This document shows, one piece after another, positions 34,201-43,487 of a stretch of DNA of 64,000 bases. A program made the position numbers and the translations under genes. The notes beneath the pieces were generated by a model that was not told the origin of the DNA, ran no database searches, and worked only from the letters and a program-made list of their open reading frames with translations. The DNA comes from an uncultured Clostridia bacterium. GTDB lineage: Bacteria; Bacillota; Clostridia; Christensenellales; Aristaeellaceae. The stretch covers positions 9,161-73,160 of the forward strand of contig CAKUFA010000011.1 of NCBI GenBank assembly GCA_934647165.1. The letters run 5' to 3'. How positions within the stretch are numbered: position 1 is the stretch's first letter; each line of letters begins with the position of its first letter.

Positions 34201-34804
34201 CCGGGAAGAGCGGCTGCGTGTGCTGAAAGCCACAGATGAGCCTTTTCTCAGCCAGGGATTTGTGGTGGCAGGCATTGATGAAGTAGGGCGCGGCCCTTTG
34301 GTAGGCGATGTTGTGACGGCCTGCGTGGCCATGCCGGCAACCTCACACCTCTTGTGGGTAGATGACAGCAAAAAACTGAGCGAAAAACGACGTGAAGCGC
34401 TGTATGAACAAATCATGGCTGAAGCCTTATATGTTGGCATCGGCCGGGCAAGCGCACAGGTCATTGATGAAATCAATATATTGCAGGCAACAAAAAAAGC
34501 CATGCGGGAAGCGGCTGCGCAGGTACCGGCTGATGTGTTTCTTGTTGATGCCGTAACAGGGCTTGGCCTAAACGGAACCGAGGTCGCCATCATTCACGGG
34601 GATGCTTCATCCTATGCCATTGCCGCAGCCAGCATTGTGGCCAAGGTGACAAGAGACCGGCAAATGATCGAATTGGATAAACGGTACCCTGGCTATGGCT
34701 TTGCCAAAAACAAAGGCTACGGTACGCCTGAACACGTGGCGGCGTTGAAGGCGCTGGGGCCATGCCCGGAACATCGCAGAAGCTTTTTGAGGAATATCCT
34801 GTGA
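34187..34804 (+). CDS. rnhB: Ribonuclease HII
   Basis: 205 residues; ATG at 34187 after AAAGGAGG. The catalytic GIDEVGRGPL box has Asp31 and Glu32. DDSKKLSEKRRE follows near residue 60, and ASIVAKVTRDR and HGDASSYAIAAAS complete the active site. RNase HII cuts at ribonucleotides embedded in DNA. It overlaps both neighbours, so translation is probably coupled. Confidence 0.96.
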   Translation: MPKIDREERLRVLKATDEPFLSQGFVVAGIDEVGRGPLVGDVVTACVAMPATSHLLWVDDSKKLSEKRREALYEQIMAEALYVGIGRASAQVIDEINILQATKKAMREAAAQVPADVFLVDAVTGLGLNGTEVAIIHGDASSYAIAAASIVAKVTRDRQMIELDKRYPGYGFAKNKGYGTPEHVAALKALGPCPEHRRSFLRNIL

Positions 34805-35160
34805 CCAGGCGATATGAAGAGGGGCTTGCCGGGGAGCAGACTGCGGAAACCTATTTGGTCAGCTTGGGCATGACATGCCTTACCAGACGTTTTCGCGGCG
34901 GTGATGGCGAGATTGACCTGGTGATGGATGACCATGGCGTGATAGTGTTTGTGGAAGTGAAATTCCGCCCCAGCGGTCGGGCAGGAGAAGGACTGCTGGC
35001 GGTGACACCCGCTAAACAGAGGCGCATAGCGCATGCGGCCGGCAACTATTTGTTGCAGCGGGATGGATTTGACCACCCTATTCGTTTTGATGTTGTGGAA
35101 ATAACTTCTACCGGGCTGAAACATGTGCCGAACGCCTTTCAGCCAAAGACCTGGGATTAG
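34801..35160 (+). CDS. yraN: YraN-family (UPF0102) endonuclease-like protein
   Basis: 119 residues. The start is a GTG at 34801 overlapping the rnhB stop (GTGA), with GAGGAA upstream; an in-frame ATG at 34762 would add 13 residues not typical of the family. The core is GEQTAETYLVSLG, then RRFRGGDGEIDLV and VFVEVKFRPSGRAGEG, which is the PD-(D/E)xK-like nuclease fold (Asp and ExK visible). Members sit next to rnhB, comM or dprA in many genomes; their role in DNA processing is not settled. Confidence 0.92.
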   Translation: MTRRYEEGLAGEQTAETYLVSLGMTCLTRRFRGGDGEIDLVMDDHGVIVFVEVKFRPSGRAGEGLLAVTPAKQRRIAHAAGNYLLQRDGFDHPIRFDVVEITSTGLKHVPNAFQPKTWD

Positions 35161-35231
35161 GACTGCACAGCGCCTGCTTCAATTGTATGATGGCGCGGTA
35201 AAACATTTTGAACAAAAAGCGAGGTTCTGGC

Positions 35232-38200
35232 ATGAAGAAAAAAGTGCTGCTGATTGTAATGGCAGTATTGGCGATGGTTCTGCTGCCTTTTTGCGCACTG
35301 GCAGAAACGGATGGCAATCTGCTGCAAAATGCCGGATTTGAGGAGCTGGATGAAAACGGATTGCCTGCCAACTGGACAACGGATGCATATCGCATGCAGG
35401 AAGGCTACACGCTGTTTTCTGTCACAGAAGATGCCAAGGAAGGACAGTATGCGGCTGCTATCAACAATCTTGCAGAGAATGACGCACGCTTTGCCCAAAC
35501 GGTTTCCGTGGAGCCGGAATCTCTCTATTGCTTGTCCGGATGGATCCGAACGGACAACATTCCTGACAGTGGGCACGGTGCGAATCTGTCCATCGAAGGG
35601 GTATATGTATTCAGCCAGGGCGTTTATGAAACAGAGGACTGGCAGTATATCGAATGGTATGGCGAAACAGGAGAAGAACAGACGGAAGTGACCGTTTTTG
35701 CCAGGGTTGGCGGCTACAGCGGCGAATCGCTTGGCAAGGCCAGCTTTGACGATTTGTGCCTGAAAAAAGTGGACGCTGTGCCTGCTGGTGTGATCGCTTC
35801 CCTTTGGTATGACATGCCCAAAGAAATTGTGGATATTGATCCTATTGATTATACAGGAGACAATGAAACGGCTGCAAGTCCATTTTGGCCGTGGCTGCTT
35901 ATGATGGCGGCAATTTATGTATTGTTGGCTTTCTGGATTCGGCCTTATCTGACACGCGATCACGGTGATCTGACGGAAAGCCAACGCATGCCTGCATGGG
36001 TATGGGCAGGACTTGTAATTGCTTTCCTTGCTCGGATGATTGTTGGTACCCTGGTGGATGGCTATCCTGTGGATGTCAACTGCTTTCTCAGTTGGGGAAG
36101 CACCATGGCGCAGGTAGGGCCAACGCAGTTCTATCAGGCTACCCGATGGTGCGACTATCCGCCTGCCTATGTCTACGTGTTGGGACTTAACAGCCTGCTT
36201 GCCGATGGCATAAGCCGCTATACTGCCGGCAGTGCGCTGCTGACACGTCTGCTGCGCCCAACCGTTATTTTCAAGATCATTCCGTGCTTGTGTGATGTCG
36301 GTATGGCCTATTTGCTGTACCGAGTGGCTTGTGAAGAAAAGCAGACGCGCCGTCAGGCAGGTCTGTTGGCCATGATGCTGGCCTATAACCCTGCCTTCTT
36401 CCTCAATAGTGCTGCATGGTGTCAAATGGATGCGGCGCTCTGCCTTGGACTGATGCTGGTGGCGTGGTGGGCGATGCGCCGCAAGTGGCACTTGGCTTTG
36501 CCAATGTACGTGCTATGCGTGTTGATGAAACCGCAGGCACTGATGCTGGGCTTCCTTGGGCTGACGGCCATGGTGCTGGAATGGCTTCGGCATAAGGAAA
36601 GCCGCAGGCAGATGCTCACGGGCATTTGTCTTGCGCTGGGCATGGCGGCAGTAGTGCTTATTCCGTTCAGCATCCATCAAAAATGGGATTGGCTGATCGA
36701 GCAATATGCTAACACATTGGCCAGCTATCCCTACGCTACAGTAAACACCGCCAATTTCTATTATCTGTTTAACGCCAACTGGGTAAGCATTGATGCACAG
36801 GCCAACCGCTTTGCACCAGTGGTATTGTCGTTTAGCTGTCTTGCACTGGGACTAATCGCCTGGTTCCGAGCGCCGAAACGCCCTATTCGTTGGCTGGAAA
36901 GCATGCTGATGGGATGCTTTGCTGCTGCCTTTGCTGCGATGAGTATCCTTGGCGTCAGCTGGGCGGTGATTGGCATAACAGCCATGGCACTGGCTTTTGT
37001 TATTGTGCTGCCGCTTTATATCCGCGGGGGTGACTTGAGAAACCTGCCGTTGCTGGGCGGACTACTGTTTTTGCTGCTGTATGTAACCGGCATCAAGATG
37101 CATGAACGCTATCTGTTCCCGGCATTGTTGTTCTTTCTGATGGCTTTTGTACTCCACCGCGATTGGCGAATCCTGCTGCTGGCCGTGGCGACGGCCTGTA
37201 CGGTATTCATCAATTCGGGCATTGTGCTGGACAACGCCTTGCGTCTTGGCTCCGCATCCGGTCATTTGAACAACGACACCAGATGGCTCAATAATCTTTT
37301 ATCCGTCATCAACGTTGCTTGTGTTCCGATGGGCGTATGGCTCAGCTGGCGCATCTGCGTGGAACACGCCACACCTGTGCCTTGCCTGCTGCAAGCGCCG
37401 AAACTTACTGAAAAGCCTGGAGATCCCCGGCATTTTTCCGTGCGCAGGCAGTTGCCATGGAAGCGTGCGGATTGGATCTTGATGTTGACCGTGACGCTGA
37501 TATATTCCGTGGTGGCGCTCTGCAACCTTGGCAGCACCAAGGCTCCGCAACATCCATGGAAATCCACCAGCTATAATGAGCAGGTTGTCATTGACCTTGG
37601 TGAGCACAGAGATGATTTCTACATGCTCTATTTTGCTCAGGTGAGTTACTATGACTTCTCCGTTGCCACCAGTGAAGACGGTCGAACGTGGTCGGACGAG
37701 CATTGGGCACAAATGGCGGAAGGGGAGTGCTTCCGATGGAAGTATTTGTGCGACTATACGGAAACTGGGGCTTCGCGCGCTTACAACACCAACGCGCGAA
37801 CGCTGCTGAGCGGTCGTTATGTGCGCATTACCGCCCAACAGGTTGGACTCATTTTGGACGAAGTGCTGCTGCGTGATACAGAAGGCAATGTGCTGCCGGC
37901 TTCCATCGCCAGTCGAACGGGAGAAAACGCGGACTCTACCCTTTTATCCGACCCGCAGGCGCTGCTGGATGAGCAGAATACCCTAAGTGGTGAACCGAGC
38001 TGGTACAACAGCACGTATTTTGATGAAATTTATCATGCACGCACGGCTTTTGAACACCTGAACGGCACGGTACCTTACGAAACGACGCATCCACCCCTCG
38101 GAAAGGTGCTGATGAGCTTCAGCATTGCCATCTTTGGCATGACACCGTTTGGCTGGCGTTTTGCCGGGGCATTGGCAGGCATTTTGATGCTGCCCGCCAT

Positions 38201-39344
38201 GTATCTGCTGGGGCGGCAACTGACGGGCAAACGCTCCATGGGTCTTGTGGCCATGTGCCTGATGGCGCTTGACTGCATGCACTTGACGCAGACGCGCATT
38301 GCCACCATCGATAGCTTCCCGGTGCTTTTCATCCTGTGGAGTTATTTGTTTATGCTCCGATTCATGCAGCGGGACATGATGCTGGATTCGCCGCGGAAGC
38401 TATTGCCGGATCTGGCGCTGAGCGGCCTGTTTATGGGGCTTGGCATTGCCAGCAAGTGGATTGGCATTTATGCGGGTGCGGGGCTGGCTGTGCTGTTCTT
38501 CTGGACACTTGTGCGACATATTTGTATGGGTTATAGAGCGCGCACGCTGCTTGCAAATGAAAAAATGACCGGTGAAGAGCGGTGTGCGCTTGAACAGCGT
38601 GCACGGCAAACCTGGCGCCGACCTTTGCTGCTGTGTATGTGGTGCCTGCTGTTTTTTGTGCTGGTGCCTGTGGGTATTTATCTGCTTAGCTATATTCCGT
38701 TTTTCTCCTACACAAAAGTTACAGGGTTAAAGGATTATATCCAGAAAGTCATCCAGGCGCAAATCAACATGTTCAACTATCATGCCACTCCGGGTCTGGG
38801 CATGGATCACCCCTTCTATTCGCCTTGGTATGACTGGCCGCTGATCAAGTTGCCCATGTACTATGCCATGGCACGATTTGTGCCTGCGGGCTACAGCTAT
38901 TCGATCTTCTGTTTCGGTAATCCGGCAGTGTGGATTGTTGGCCTTGCAGGTATTGCTGCAACACTGAGCGTGTGGTTCTATCGCAAGTATTATGCGCTGC
39001 CTTCCACGGATTCGCTCTTCCACTGGCGCAGTGCTTCTATGGATGTTGCGCCTGCTGTTGTGCTGCTTGGCCTGTTGGCACAGTTTTTGCCATGGGTACT
39101 TGTGCCGCGTGGAACGTACATTTATCACTATTTTGCCAGTGTGCCCTTCCTCTGCCTTGGCACAACGCTGATGCTAAACTGGCTGCGTGACCGGCTACCG
39201 CGCATTGGCAAATGGGTCATTATTTCGTATCTTGCGGTATGCCTGGTGCTTTTCATTGGCTTCTATCCTTATGCCAGCGGCGTGCTAACGCCAACCTGGT
39301 GGCTTGATTTCATGAAGCAGTTCTTGCGGCTCTATCACGCTTGA
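35232..39344 (+). CDS. Double GT-C glycosyltransferase: CBM-like domain, GT-C module, discoidin-like domain, PMT-type mannosyltransferase module
   Basis: 1,370 residues; ATG at 35232 after GAGG. The signal peptide ends FCALA|ET (about residue 24). A beta-sandwich CBM-like domain runs about 27-180 (NLLQNAGFEELDENGLPANW). The first GT-C module (about 220-720) has YPVDVNCFLSWG (about 278), CDYPPAYVYVLG and KMHERYLFPAL (about 622). A discoidin-like insert (about 780-885) has VVIDLGEHRDD and GRYVRITAQQ. The second module (about 920-1370) is PMT-like: TYFDEIYHARTA (Asp931-Glu932), THPPLGK (about 953), FGWRFAGALAG and, late on, DHPFYSPWYDWPL and FGNPAVW. Relatives use polyprenyl-phosphate sugars to glycosylate proteins or lipids outside the membrane. 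Two GT-C modules in one chain is rare. Confidence 0.85.
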   Translation: MKKKVLLIVMAVLAMVLLPFCALAETDGNLLQNAGFEELDENGLPANWTTDAYRMQEGYTLFSVTEDAKEGQYAAAINNLAENDARFAQTVSVEPESLYCLSGWIRTDNIPDSGHGANLSIEGVYVFSQGVYETEDWQYIEWYGETGEEQTEVTVFARVGGYSGESLGKASFDDLCLKKVDAVPAGVIASLWYDMPKEIVDIDPIDYTGDNETAASPFWPWLLMMAAIYVLLAFWIRPYLTRDHGDLTESQRMPAWVWAGLVIAFLARMIVGTLVDGYPVDVNCFLSWGSTMAQVGPTQFYQATRWCDYPPAYVYVLGLNSLLADGISRYTAGSALLTRLLRPTVIFKIIPCLCDVGMAYLLYRVACEEKQTRRQAGLLAMMLAYNPAFFLNSAAWCQMDAALCLGLMLVAWWAMRRKWHLALPMYVLCVLMKPQALMLGFLGLTAMVLEWLRHKESRRQMLTGICLALGMAAVVLIPFSIHQKWDWLIEQYANTLASYPYATVNTANFYYLFNANWVSIDAQANRFAPVVLSFSCLALGLIAWFRAPKRPIRWLESMLMGCFAAAFAAMSILGVSWAVIGITAMALAFVIVLPLYIRGGDLRNLPLLGGLLFLLLYVTGIKMHERYLFPALLFFLMAFVLHRDWRILLLAVATACTVFINSGIVLDNALRLGSASGHLNNDTRWLNNLLSVINVACVPMGVWLSWRICVEHATPVPCLLQAPKLTEKPGDPRHFSVRRQLPWKRADWILMLTVTLIYSVVALCNLGSTKAPQHPWKSTSYNEQVVIDLGEHRDDFYMLYFAQVSYYDFSVATSEDGRTWSDEHWAQMAEGECFRWKYLCDYTETGASRAYNTNARTLLSGRYVRITAQQVGLILDEVLLRDTEGNVLPASIASRTGENADSTLLSDPQALLDEQNTLSGEPSWYNSTYFDEIYHARTAFEHLNGTVPYETTHPPLGKVLMSFSIAIFGMTPFGWRFAGALAGILMLPAMYLLGRQLTGKRSMGLVAMCLMALDCMHLTQTRIATIDSFPVLFILWSYLFMLRFMQRDMMLDSPRKLLPDLALSGLFMGLGIASKWIGIYAGAGLAVLFFWTLVRHICMGYRARTLLANEKMTGEERCALEQRARQTWRRPLLLCMWCLLFFVLVPVGIYLLSYIPFFSYTKVTGLKDYIQKVIQAQINMFNYHATPGLGMDHPFYSPWYDWPLIKLPMYYAMARFVPAGYSYSIFCFGNPAVWIVGLAGIAATLSVWFYRKYYALPSTDSLFHWRSASMDVAPAVVLLGLLAQFLPWVLVPRGTYIYHYFASVPFLCLGTTLMLNWLRDRLPRIGKWVIISYLAVCLVLFIGFYPYASGVLTPTWWLDFMKQFLRLYHA

Positions 39345-39394
39345 GAAAAAACAGCCCTTGTGCCAGCATCAGGCATGAATCAGCATCATCCTAA

Positions 39395-39477
39395 GCGTGT
39401 GAACGAACACATGCAGGAGCAAAAGCGCAAACAATGCAGAGAAACCGGATGTTGTTTGCGCATGTTGTTCAACACGC
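39395..39477. other. Structured intergenic element (nested inverted repeats)
   Basis: An outer arm GCGTGTGAAC (39395-39404) pairs with GTTCAACACGC (39467-39477) with one bulge. Inside it a perfect 10-bp stem GCGCAAACAA (39425-39434) pairs with TTGTTTGCGC (39452-39461). No coding potential is seen. It may be part of the 3' end of the glycosyltransferase mRNA, a small RNA or a palindromic repeat. Confidence 0.45.
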
Positions 39478-39526
39478 ACAGGAACGCTGTTCGCACCGCA
39501 TTTTGCGGTGAAAAAGCCTTAGAAAG

Positions 39527-39562
39527 CATCGCCTAAAGAAATTCTTTAGGCGATGTTTTTTT
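39527..39562 (+). terminator. Terminator after the double GT-C gene
   Basis: CATCGCCTAAA (39527-39537) pairs with TTTAGGCGATG (39545-39555), then seven Ts. A smaller hairpin (CACCGCA/TGCGGTG, 39494-39510) precedes it. Confidence 0.9.
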
Positions 39563-39693
39563 GCACCATACGATCACGCATGCGGCAACTTTCCGGAAGG
39601 TAAAGGTCGGCAATTATTAGTTATATCGCGAAAGAGGCATGGCTTTTATGGAAAGCCCCAAAGAGTGGATGAAAACTGTGTCTTTTTGCTGCG

Positions 39694-39722
39694 TTGACCA
39701 ATGTGCAAAGGTTTGCTATAAT
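39694..39722 (+). promoter_or_regulatory. Promoter for comM
   Basis: TTGACC (39694-39699), 17-base spacer, TATAAT (39717-39722). The leader has a small hairpin (CACCTG/CAGGTG, 39746-39764) just before the ribosome site. Bases 39563-39693 show nothing else. Confidence 0.82.
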
Positions 39723-39782
39723 AGCGCTAAAAGGAAATGGTCACGCACCTGTTGTACGCAGGTGTACAAAGGAGGCTGTGCT

Positions 39783-41315
39783 GTGCTTGCACAGACATTG
39801 GGATACGGACTGAGCGGTGTAAACGGATTTGCTGTGAAAGTGGAAGTTTACGCTGCGCCGGGGCTCCCTGCACTGGAAATTATCGGCCTGCCGGATGCAT
39901 CTGTGAAGGAAAGCAGGGATAGGGTGAGCGCTGCTATCGTCAATGCGGGCTTTGCCATGCCGGTAGCGCGCATGACTGTAAATCTTGCCCCGGCAGATAT
40001 GAAAAAAGAAGGTCCTGCCTTTGATTTACCCATTGCCGTAAGCGTGCTGATGGCTTCCGGACAGATAGCACAAATGGATCTGACGCACACGCTGCTAATG
40101 GGCGAACTATCGCTGGATGGCACATTGCAGCCTGTGCGCGGTGCGCTTCCAATGGTAATCAGCGCCAGCGAACAGGGCATTGACGCAGTGATTCTTCCAA
40201 AGGGCAATGCACAGGAAGTGGCGTGTATTCAGGGTATCCGCGTATATCCCGCACAAAATCTGCGGCAAGTTGTGGATCACCTGACTGGGCAAATGCCTAT
40301 CCCTGCGCAGAATCAGCGCATGTATGCCGAGGTGTTGCAGGAGCAACATGTTTTATGCGATTTGGCGCAGGTGCAGGGGCAGTTGGGCGCACGTCGTGCG
40401 CTGGAAGTAGCAGCTGCTGGCGGTCATAACATGCTGATGATCGGTGTACCCGGCTCCGGAAAAACCATGCTGGCACGTTGTCTGCCCGGTATCCTGCCGC
40501 CTATGACCTTTGACGAAGCGTTGGAAACAACCCGCATCCATTCCATTGCGGGTAAGCTTGCGCCGGGCAGCGGACTGATGGTTACCCGTCCTTTCTGTGC
40601 ACCGCATCACAGCGCGTCCGTTGCATCACTCATTGGCGGAGGTTCTAATGCAAAGCCGGGAGAGGTTTCCATGGCGCACAACGGCGTGTTGTTTCTGGAC
40701 GAGTTGCCGGAATTCAGCCGCCCTGCCTTGGAAGCGCTTCGTCAGCCGCTGGAGGATGGCGTTGTATCCGTTACCCGGGTGCAAAACCAGGCTCAGTATC
40801 AATCCAGCTTTATGCTGATAGCCAGTATGAATCCATGTCCATGCGGATACTATGGCAGCAAGACGAAGCAGTGCCGCTGCTCGCAGCGTGAAATCCGCCG
40901 TTACCTTGATCGAGTATCCGGGCCGCTGCTGGATCGTATTGATATTCAGGTGGAAGTGGACGCGGTGCCTGTGAAGGAGATCAACGCCGCACACGGGGCT
41001 GAGTCATCTGCTGTGGTAGCAGAACGAGTACGAAAAGCGCGCGCAATTCAACAGGCGCGTTATCAAAAGGACGGCATTCATTGCAACGCCCAGCTGGATG
41101 CACGTTTGTCCCGCCGATATTGCGCACTGAACCCGGAAGCAACGCAGGTGCTGCATTTGGCGGTTGATCGAATGGGAATGAGCATGCGCGCCTACGGTCG
41201 GGTGCTGAAGGTTGCCCGAACCATTGCTGACTTGCGGGGAGCAGATCATATTGATATCCAGGATATAGCGGAGGCCATTCAATTCCGCGAACTGGACGGA
41301 AAGTATTGGCAATAA
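39783..41315 (+). CDS. comM: ComM/YifB family Mg-chelatase-like AAA+ ATPase
   Basis: 510 residues. The start is a GTG at 39783 with AAAGGAGG at 7-base spacing, which gives the family N-terminus (QTLGYGLSGVNGFAVKVEV). An N-terminal Lon-protease-like fold is followed by Walker A GVPGSGKT (about residue 222), CAPHHSASVASLIGGG, Walker B VLFLDELPEF (about 300) and the zinc-like ASMNPCPCGYYG with CRCS. ComM is a hexameric helicase that helps branch migration during natural transformation. dprA, also needed for transformation, lies 13.7 kb downstream. Confidence 0.95.
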   Translation: MLAQTLGYGLSGVNGFAVKVEVYAAPGLPALEIIGLPDASVKESRDRVSAAIVNAGFAMPVARMTVNLAPADMKKEGPAFDLPIAVSVLMASGQIAQMDLTHTLLMGELSLDGTLQPVRGALPMVISASEQGIDAVILPKGNAQEVACIQGIRVYPAQNLRQVVDHLTGQMPIPAQNQRMYAEVLQEQHVLCDLAQVQGQLGARRALEVAAAGGHNMLMIGVPGSGKTMLARCLPGILPPMTFDEALETTRIHSIAGKLAPGSGLMVTRPFCAPHHSASVASLIGGGSNAKPGEVSMAHNGVLFLDELPEFSRPALEALRQPLEDGVVSVTRVQNQAQYQSSFMLIASMNPCPCGYYGSKTKQCRCSQREIRRYLDRVSGPLLDRIDIQVEVDAVPVKEINAAHGAESSAVVAERVRKARAIQQARYQKDGIHCNAQLDARLSRRYCALNPEATQVLHLAVDRMGMSMRAYGRVLKVARTIADLRGADHIDIQDIAEAIQFRELDGKYWQ

Positions 41316-41334
41316 GCAGAAAGGCGATGAGACT

Positions 41335-42423
41335 ATGGATGTCATGAGGGAATTTTCTGATGCACGGGTGTATTATCCGAATGGCCCTGCGAAAGCAACT
41401 GTGAAACCCGGTGAATATGTTTTTTCTGTTTCCAGAATGGAGCATGGCCACATTTATGGCATGACACAGGCTTTGATTGATGCCGGCGCAACACTGAAAT
41501 ATGCATGGGATGCGAATCCGGACAATCTGGCCGCATTCCTGCGGCGTTATCCGCAGGCAAAGGCTGCAAAATGCGAACAGGAAATCCTGGATGATCCGGA
41601 AACGCGTATGGTTGCGTGTGCGGCCATTCCCTGCGAACGGAGCGCACTGGGGATCCGTGTGATGAGAGCCGGAAAAGATTATTTCACTGACAAGGCGCCC
41701 TTTACAACGCTGGAACAGATAACGGATGCGCGTGCTGCCGTACATGAAACGGGCCGACACTACTGGGTTTATTTTTCTGAGCGCCTGCATAACGAAGCTT
41801 CCACGCTCGCACAAGCAATGATTGAACAGGGGCAAATTGGCCGCGTCATTCATGTGGAAGGCCTTGGACCGCATAAACTCGGTGGACCAAGACCGGACTG
41901 GTTTTATCGCAAGGCGCAGTATGGCGGTATTTTATGTGACATTGGCAGTCATCAAACGGAGCAATTTATGATATGGGCAGGCACGGAAAACGTGCGGGTG
42001 ACGCACAGCCGTATTGCCAACTATGCCCATCCTGAGACACCGGAACTGGATGATTTCGGCGACTGTTTGCTGGAAGGGGACAATGGCGTGACAGGCTACT
42101 TTCGGGTGGACTGGTTTACACCGAATCCCCTGCGCGTGTTCGGTGACTCGCGGATTTTCATCCTTGGAACCAATGGCTATATCGAATTAAAAAAGACCAT
42201 AGATGTGACATCGGAGGCGTTGTACGGCAATCGGCTGCTGCTGGTTAACGACCACGGCGAGCAGCGATTTGACGCACATGGTGTAACAGGATATCCGTTC
42301 TTTGGCAAAATGCTGCTGGATAGCCTGAATGGCACAGATAACGCCATGGCGCAGGAGCATATCTTCCGTGCAGCAGAACTATGCCTGATTGCACAACGTG
42401 ATGCAATTCAAGTGCAGCAATAA
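41335..42423 (+). CDS. Gfo/Idh/MocA-family oxidoreductase
   Basis: 362 residues; ATG at 41335, 19 bases after comM. The N-terminal Rossmann half (about 28-150) has HIYGMTQALIDAGATLKYAWD, AAIPCERSALGIRVMRAGKDYFTDKAPF (the Lys of the DKP-like box is present as DKAPF) and a C-terminal dimerisation half with LCDIGSHQTEQFMIWAG, where the His is the likely catalytic residue. The first glycine-rich loop is atypical (EYVFSVSRMEHGHIYG), so the cofactor geometry may differ from standard members. Substrate is probably a sugar or polyol derivative. Confidence 0.82.
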   Translation: MDVMREFSDARVYYPNGPAKATVKPGEYVFSVSRMEHGHIYGMTQALIDAGATLKYAWDANPDNLAAFLRRYPQAKAAKCEQEILDDPETRMVACAAIPCERSALGIRVMRAGKDYFTDKAPFTTLEQITDARAAVHETGRHYWVYFSERLHNEASTLAQAMIEQGQIGRVIHVEGLGPHKLGGPRPDWFYRKAQYGGILCDIGSHQTEQFMIWAGTENVRVTHSRIANYAHPETPELDDFGDCLLEGDNGVTGYFRVDWFTPNPLRVFGDSRIFILGTNGYIELKKTIDVTSEALYGNRLLLVNDHGEQRFDAHGVTGYPFFGKMLLDSLNGTDNAMAQEHIFRAAELCLIAQRDAIQVQQ

Positions 42424-42443
42424 CCCACTTTGGTAAATCTGGC

Positions 42444-42481
42444 AAGAACTTGACCAAAGACGAACGGCCAAGTTCTTTTTT
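42444..42481 (+). terminator. Terminator after the oxidoreductase gene
   Basis: AAGAACTTG (42444-42452) pairs with CAAGTTCTT (42469-42477), followed by a T run. Confidence 0.82.
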
Positions 42482-42539
42482 GTACTTCTTTACTCGAAAA
42501 AAGTAGAAAGAAATGAAAATATTAATCAAAATTATAGAT

Positions 42540-42563
42540 AATGTTCGTGATAACACGAACATT
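42540..42563. promoter_or_regulatory. Perfect palindrome, candidate PurR-type operator
   Basis: AATGTTCGTG and CACGAACATT are perfect inverted 10-mers with a 4-base spacer (ATAA), ending 5 bases before the -35 box. Each half contains CGAACATT, which matches the CGAACWWT core of Bacillus PurR boxes. The A+T-rich 42482-42539 stretch upstream may act as an UP element. Regulator identity is inferred. Confidence 0.7.
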
Positions 42564-42568
42564 GGGAC

Positions 42569-42597
42569 TTGACGGGCGGAAAAATGTAGTGTATGAT
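42569..42597 (+). promoter_or_regulatory. Promoter for the Pot-type importer and amidohydrolase operon
   Basis: TTGACG (42569-42574), 17-base spacer, TATGAT (42592-42597). Confidence 0.78.
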
Positions 42598-42653
42598 AAC
42601 GCCTGTCCTTGCATTACGCTATGGTACGTGCAAGCCATAAGGGAGGAAAGTTT

Positions 42654-43487
42654 GTGAAACGAAAGGTATGGCTGCTCCTGTGCGGTCCGGGTATTGCCTT
42701 CATCATTTTGTGCTGCACATACCCTGTGCTGAAAATCATTTGCCAGACCTTTGTGGGTGATATGGGCGAACTGACACTGGCAGGGTACGTGAATATTTTT
42801 CAGATGTCTTTTTTCAGCAATACACTTTTGCGCACATTGAAGCTTTCTATCCTCACCACCGTTATCTGTGCGGTTGTCGGTCTTCCGGTATCCTTTTACA
42901 TTTCACGCATGGCTGCCGGACGCAAAAGCATGGCGATCTCGCTGGCAACTTTTCCACTCTTAACATCCGCCATTGTGCGGTCCATCTGCTGGATTGTTTT
43001 GCTGGGCAAGAAGGGAACCATCAATAATCTGCTTTTGTCAATGGGACTCATCCGCAAGCCACTGTCTATTCTGTATACGGAAACATCGATGCTCATTGGC
43101 TATATCCAGCTGTTTATGCCACTGATGCTGCTTTCCCTGGTTGGCGTGATGGAGTCCATTGATGATGAGCTGATCCTTGCTGCTCGGACGCTTGGCTGCA
43201 ATGCAGTGAAGAGCTTTGCAAAGGTCGTGCTTCCCTTGAGCGTGTCCGGCCTGATCACCGGCAGCATGCTGGTGTTCACCGGCACTGTAACCGCCTATGC
43301 CACGCCTTCACTGCTGGGCGGCAGCAAAACAAAAGTGCTCTCGACCCTGCTGTATCAGTATGCCTACAACATGAACGACTGGCTTAGTGCCGCCATGGTA
43401 GCAGCGGTTATGATTGTTATTACCATTGCGGTCAATGTGGTCTTCACTTCTGCTGCTAAGCGGCTGAACAGGGGGGGAGCACAATGA
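42654..43487 (+). CDS. ABC transporter permease, PotB-like
   Basis: 277 residues. The start is a GTG at 42654 after GGGAGGAAAG. About six membrane segments; the EAA-type coupling loop lies near 185 (DDELILAARTLGCNAVKSFAKVVLP broken over the loop). The family imports polyamines, and some members carry other small cations, sulfonates or thiamine-related compounds. It overlaps the next permease gene by 4 bases and heads a five-gene operon ending in a deaminase-like enzyme. Confidence 0.88.
   Translation: MKRKVWLLLCGPGIAFIILCCTYPVLKIICQTFVGDMGELTLAGYVNIFQMSFFSNTLLRTLKLSILTTVICAVVGLPVSFYISRMAAGRKSMAISLATFPLLTSAIVRSICWIVLLGKKGTINNLLLSMGLIRKPLSILYTETSMLIGYIQLFMPLMLLSLVGVMESIDDELILAARTLGCNAVKSFAKVVLPLSVSGLITGSMLVFTGTVTAYATPSLLGGSKTKVLSTLLYQYAYNMNDWLSAAMVAAVMIVITIAVNVVFTSAAKRLNRGGAQ

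Noticed and set aside
33268..34593. 441-codon open frame antisense to rbgA and rnhB
   Set aside because: No motif and covers two certain genes.
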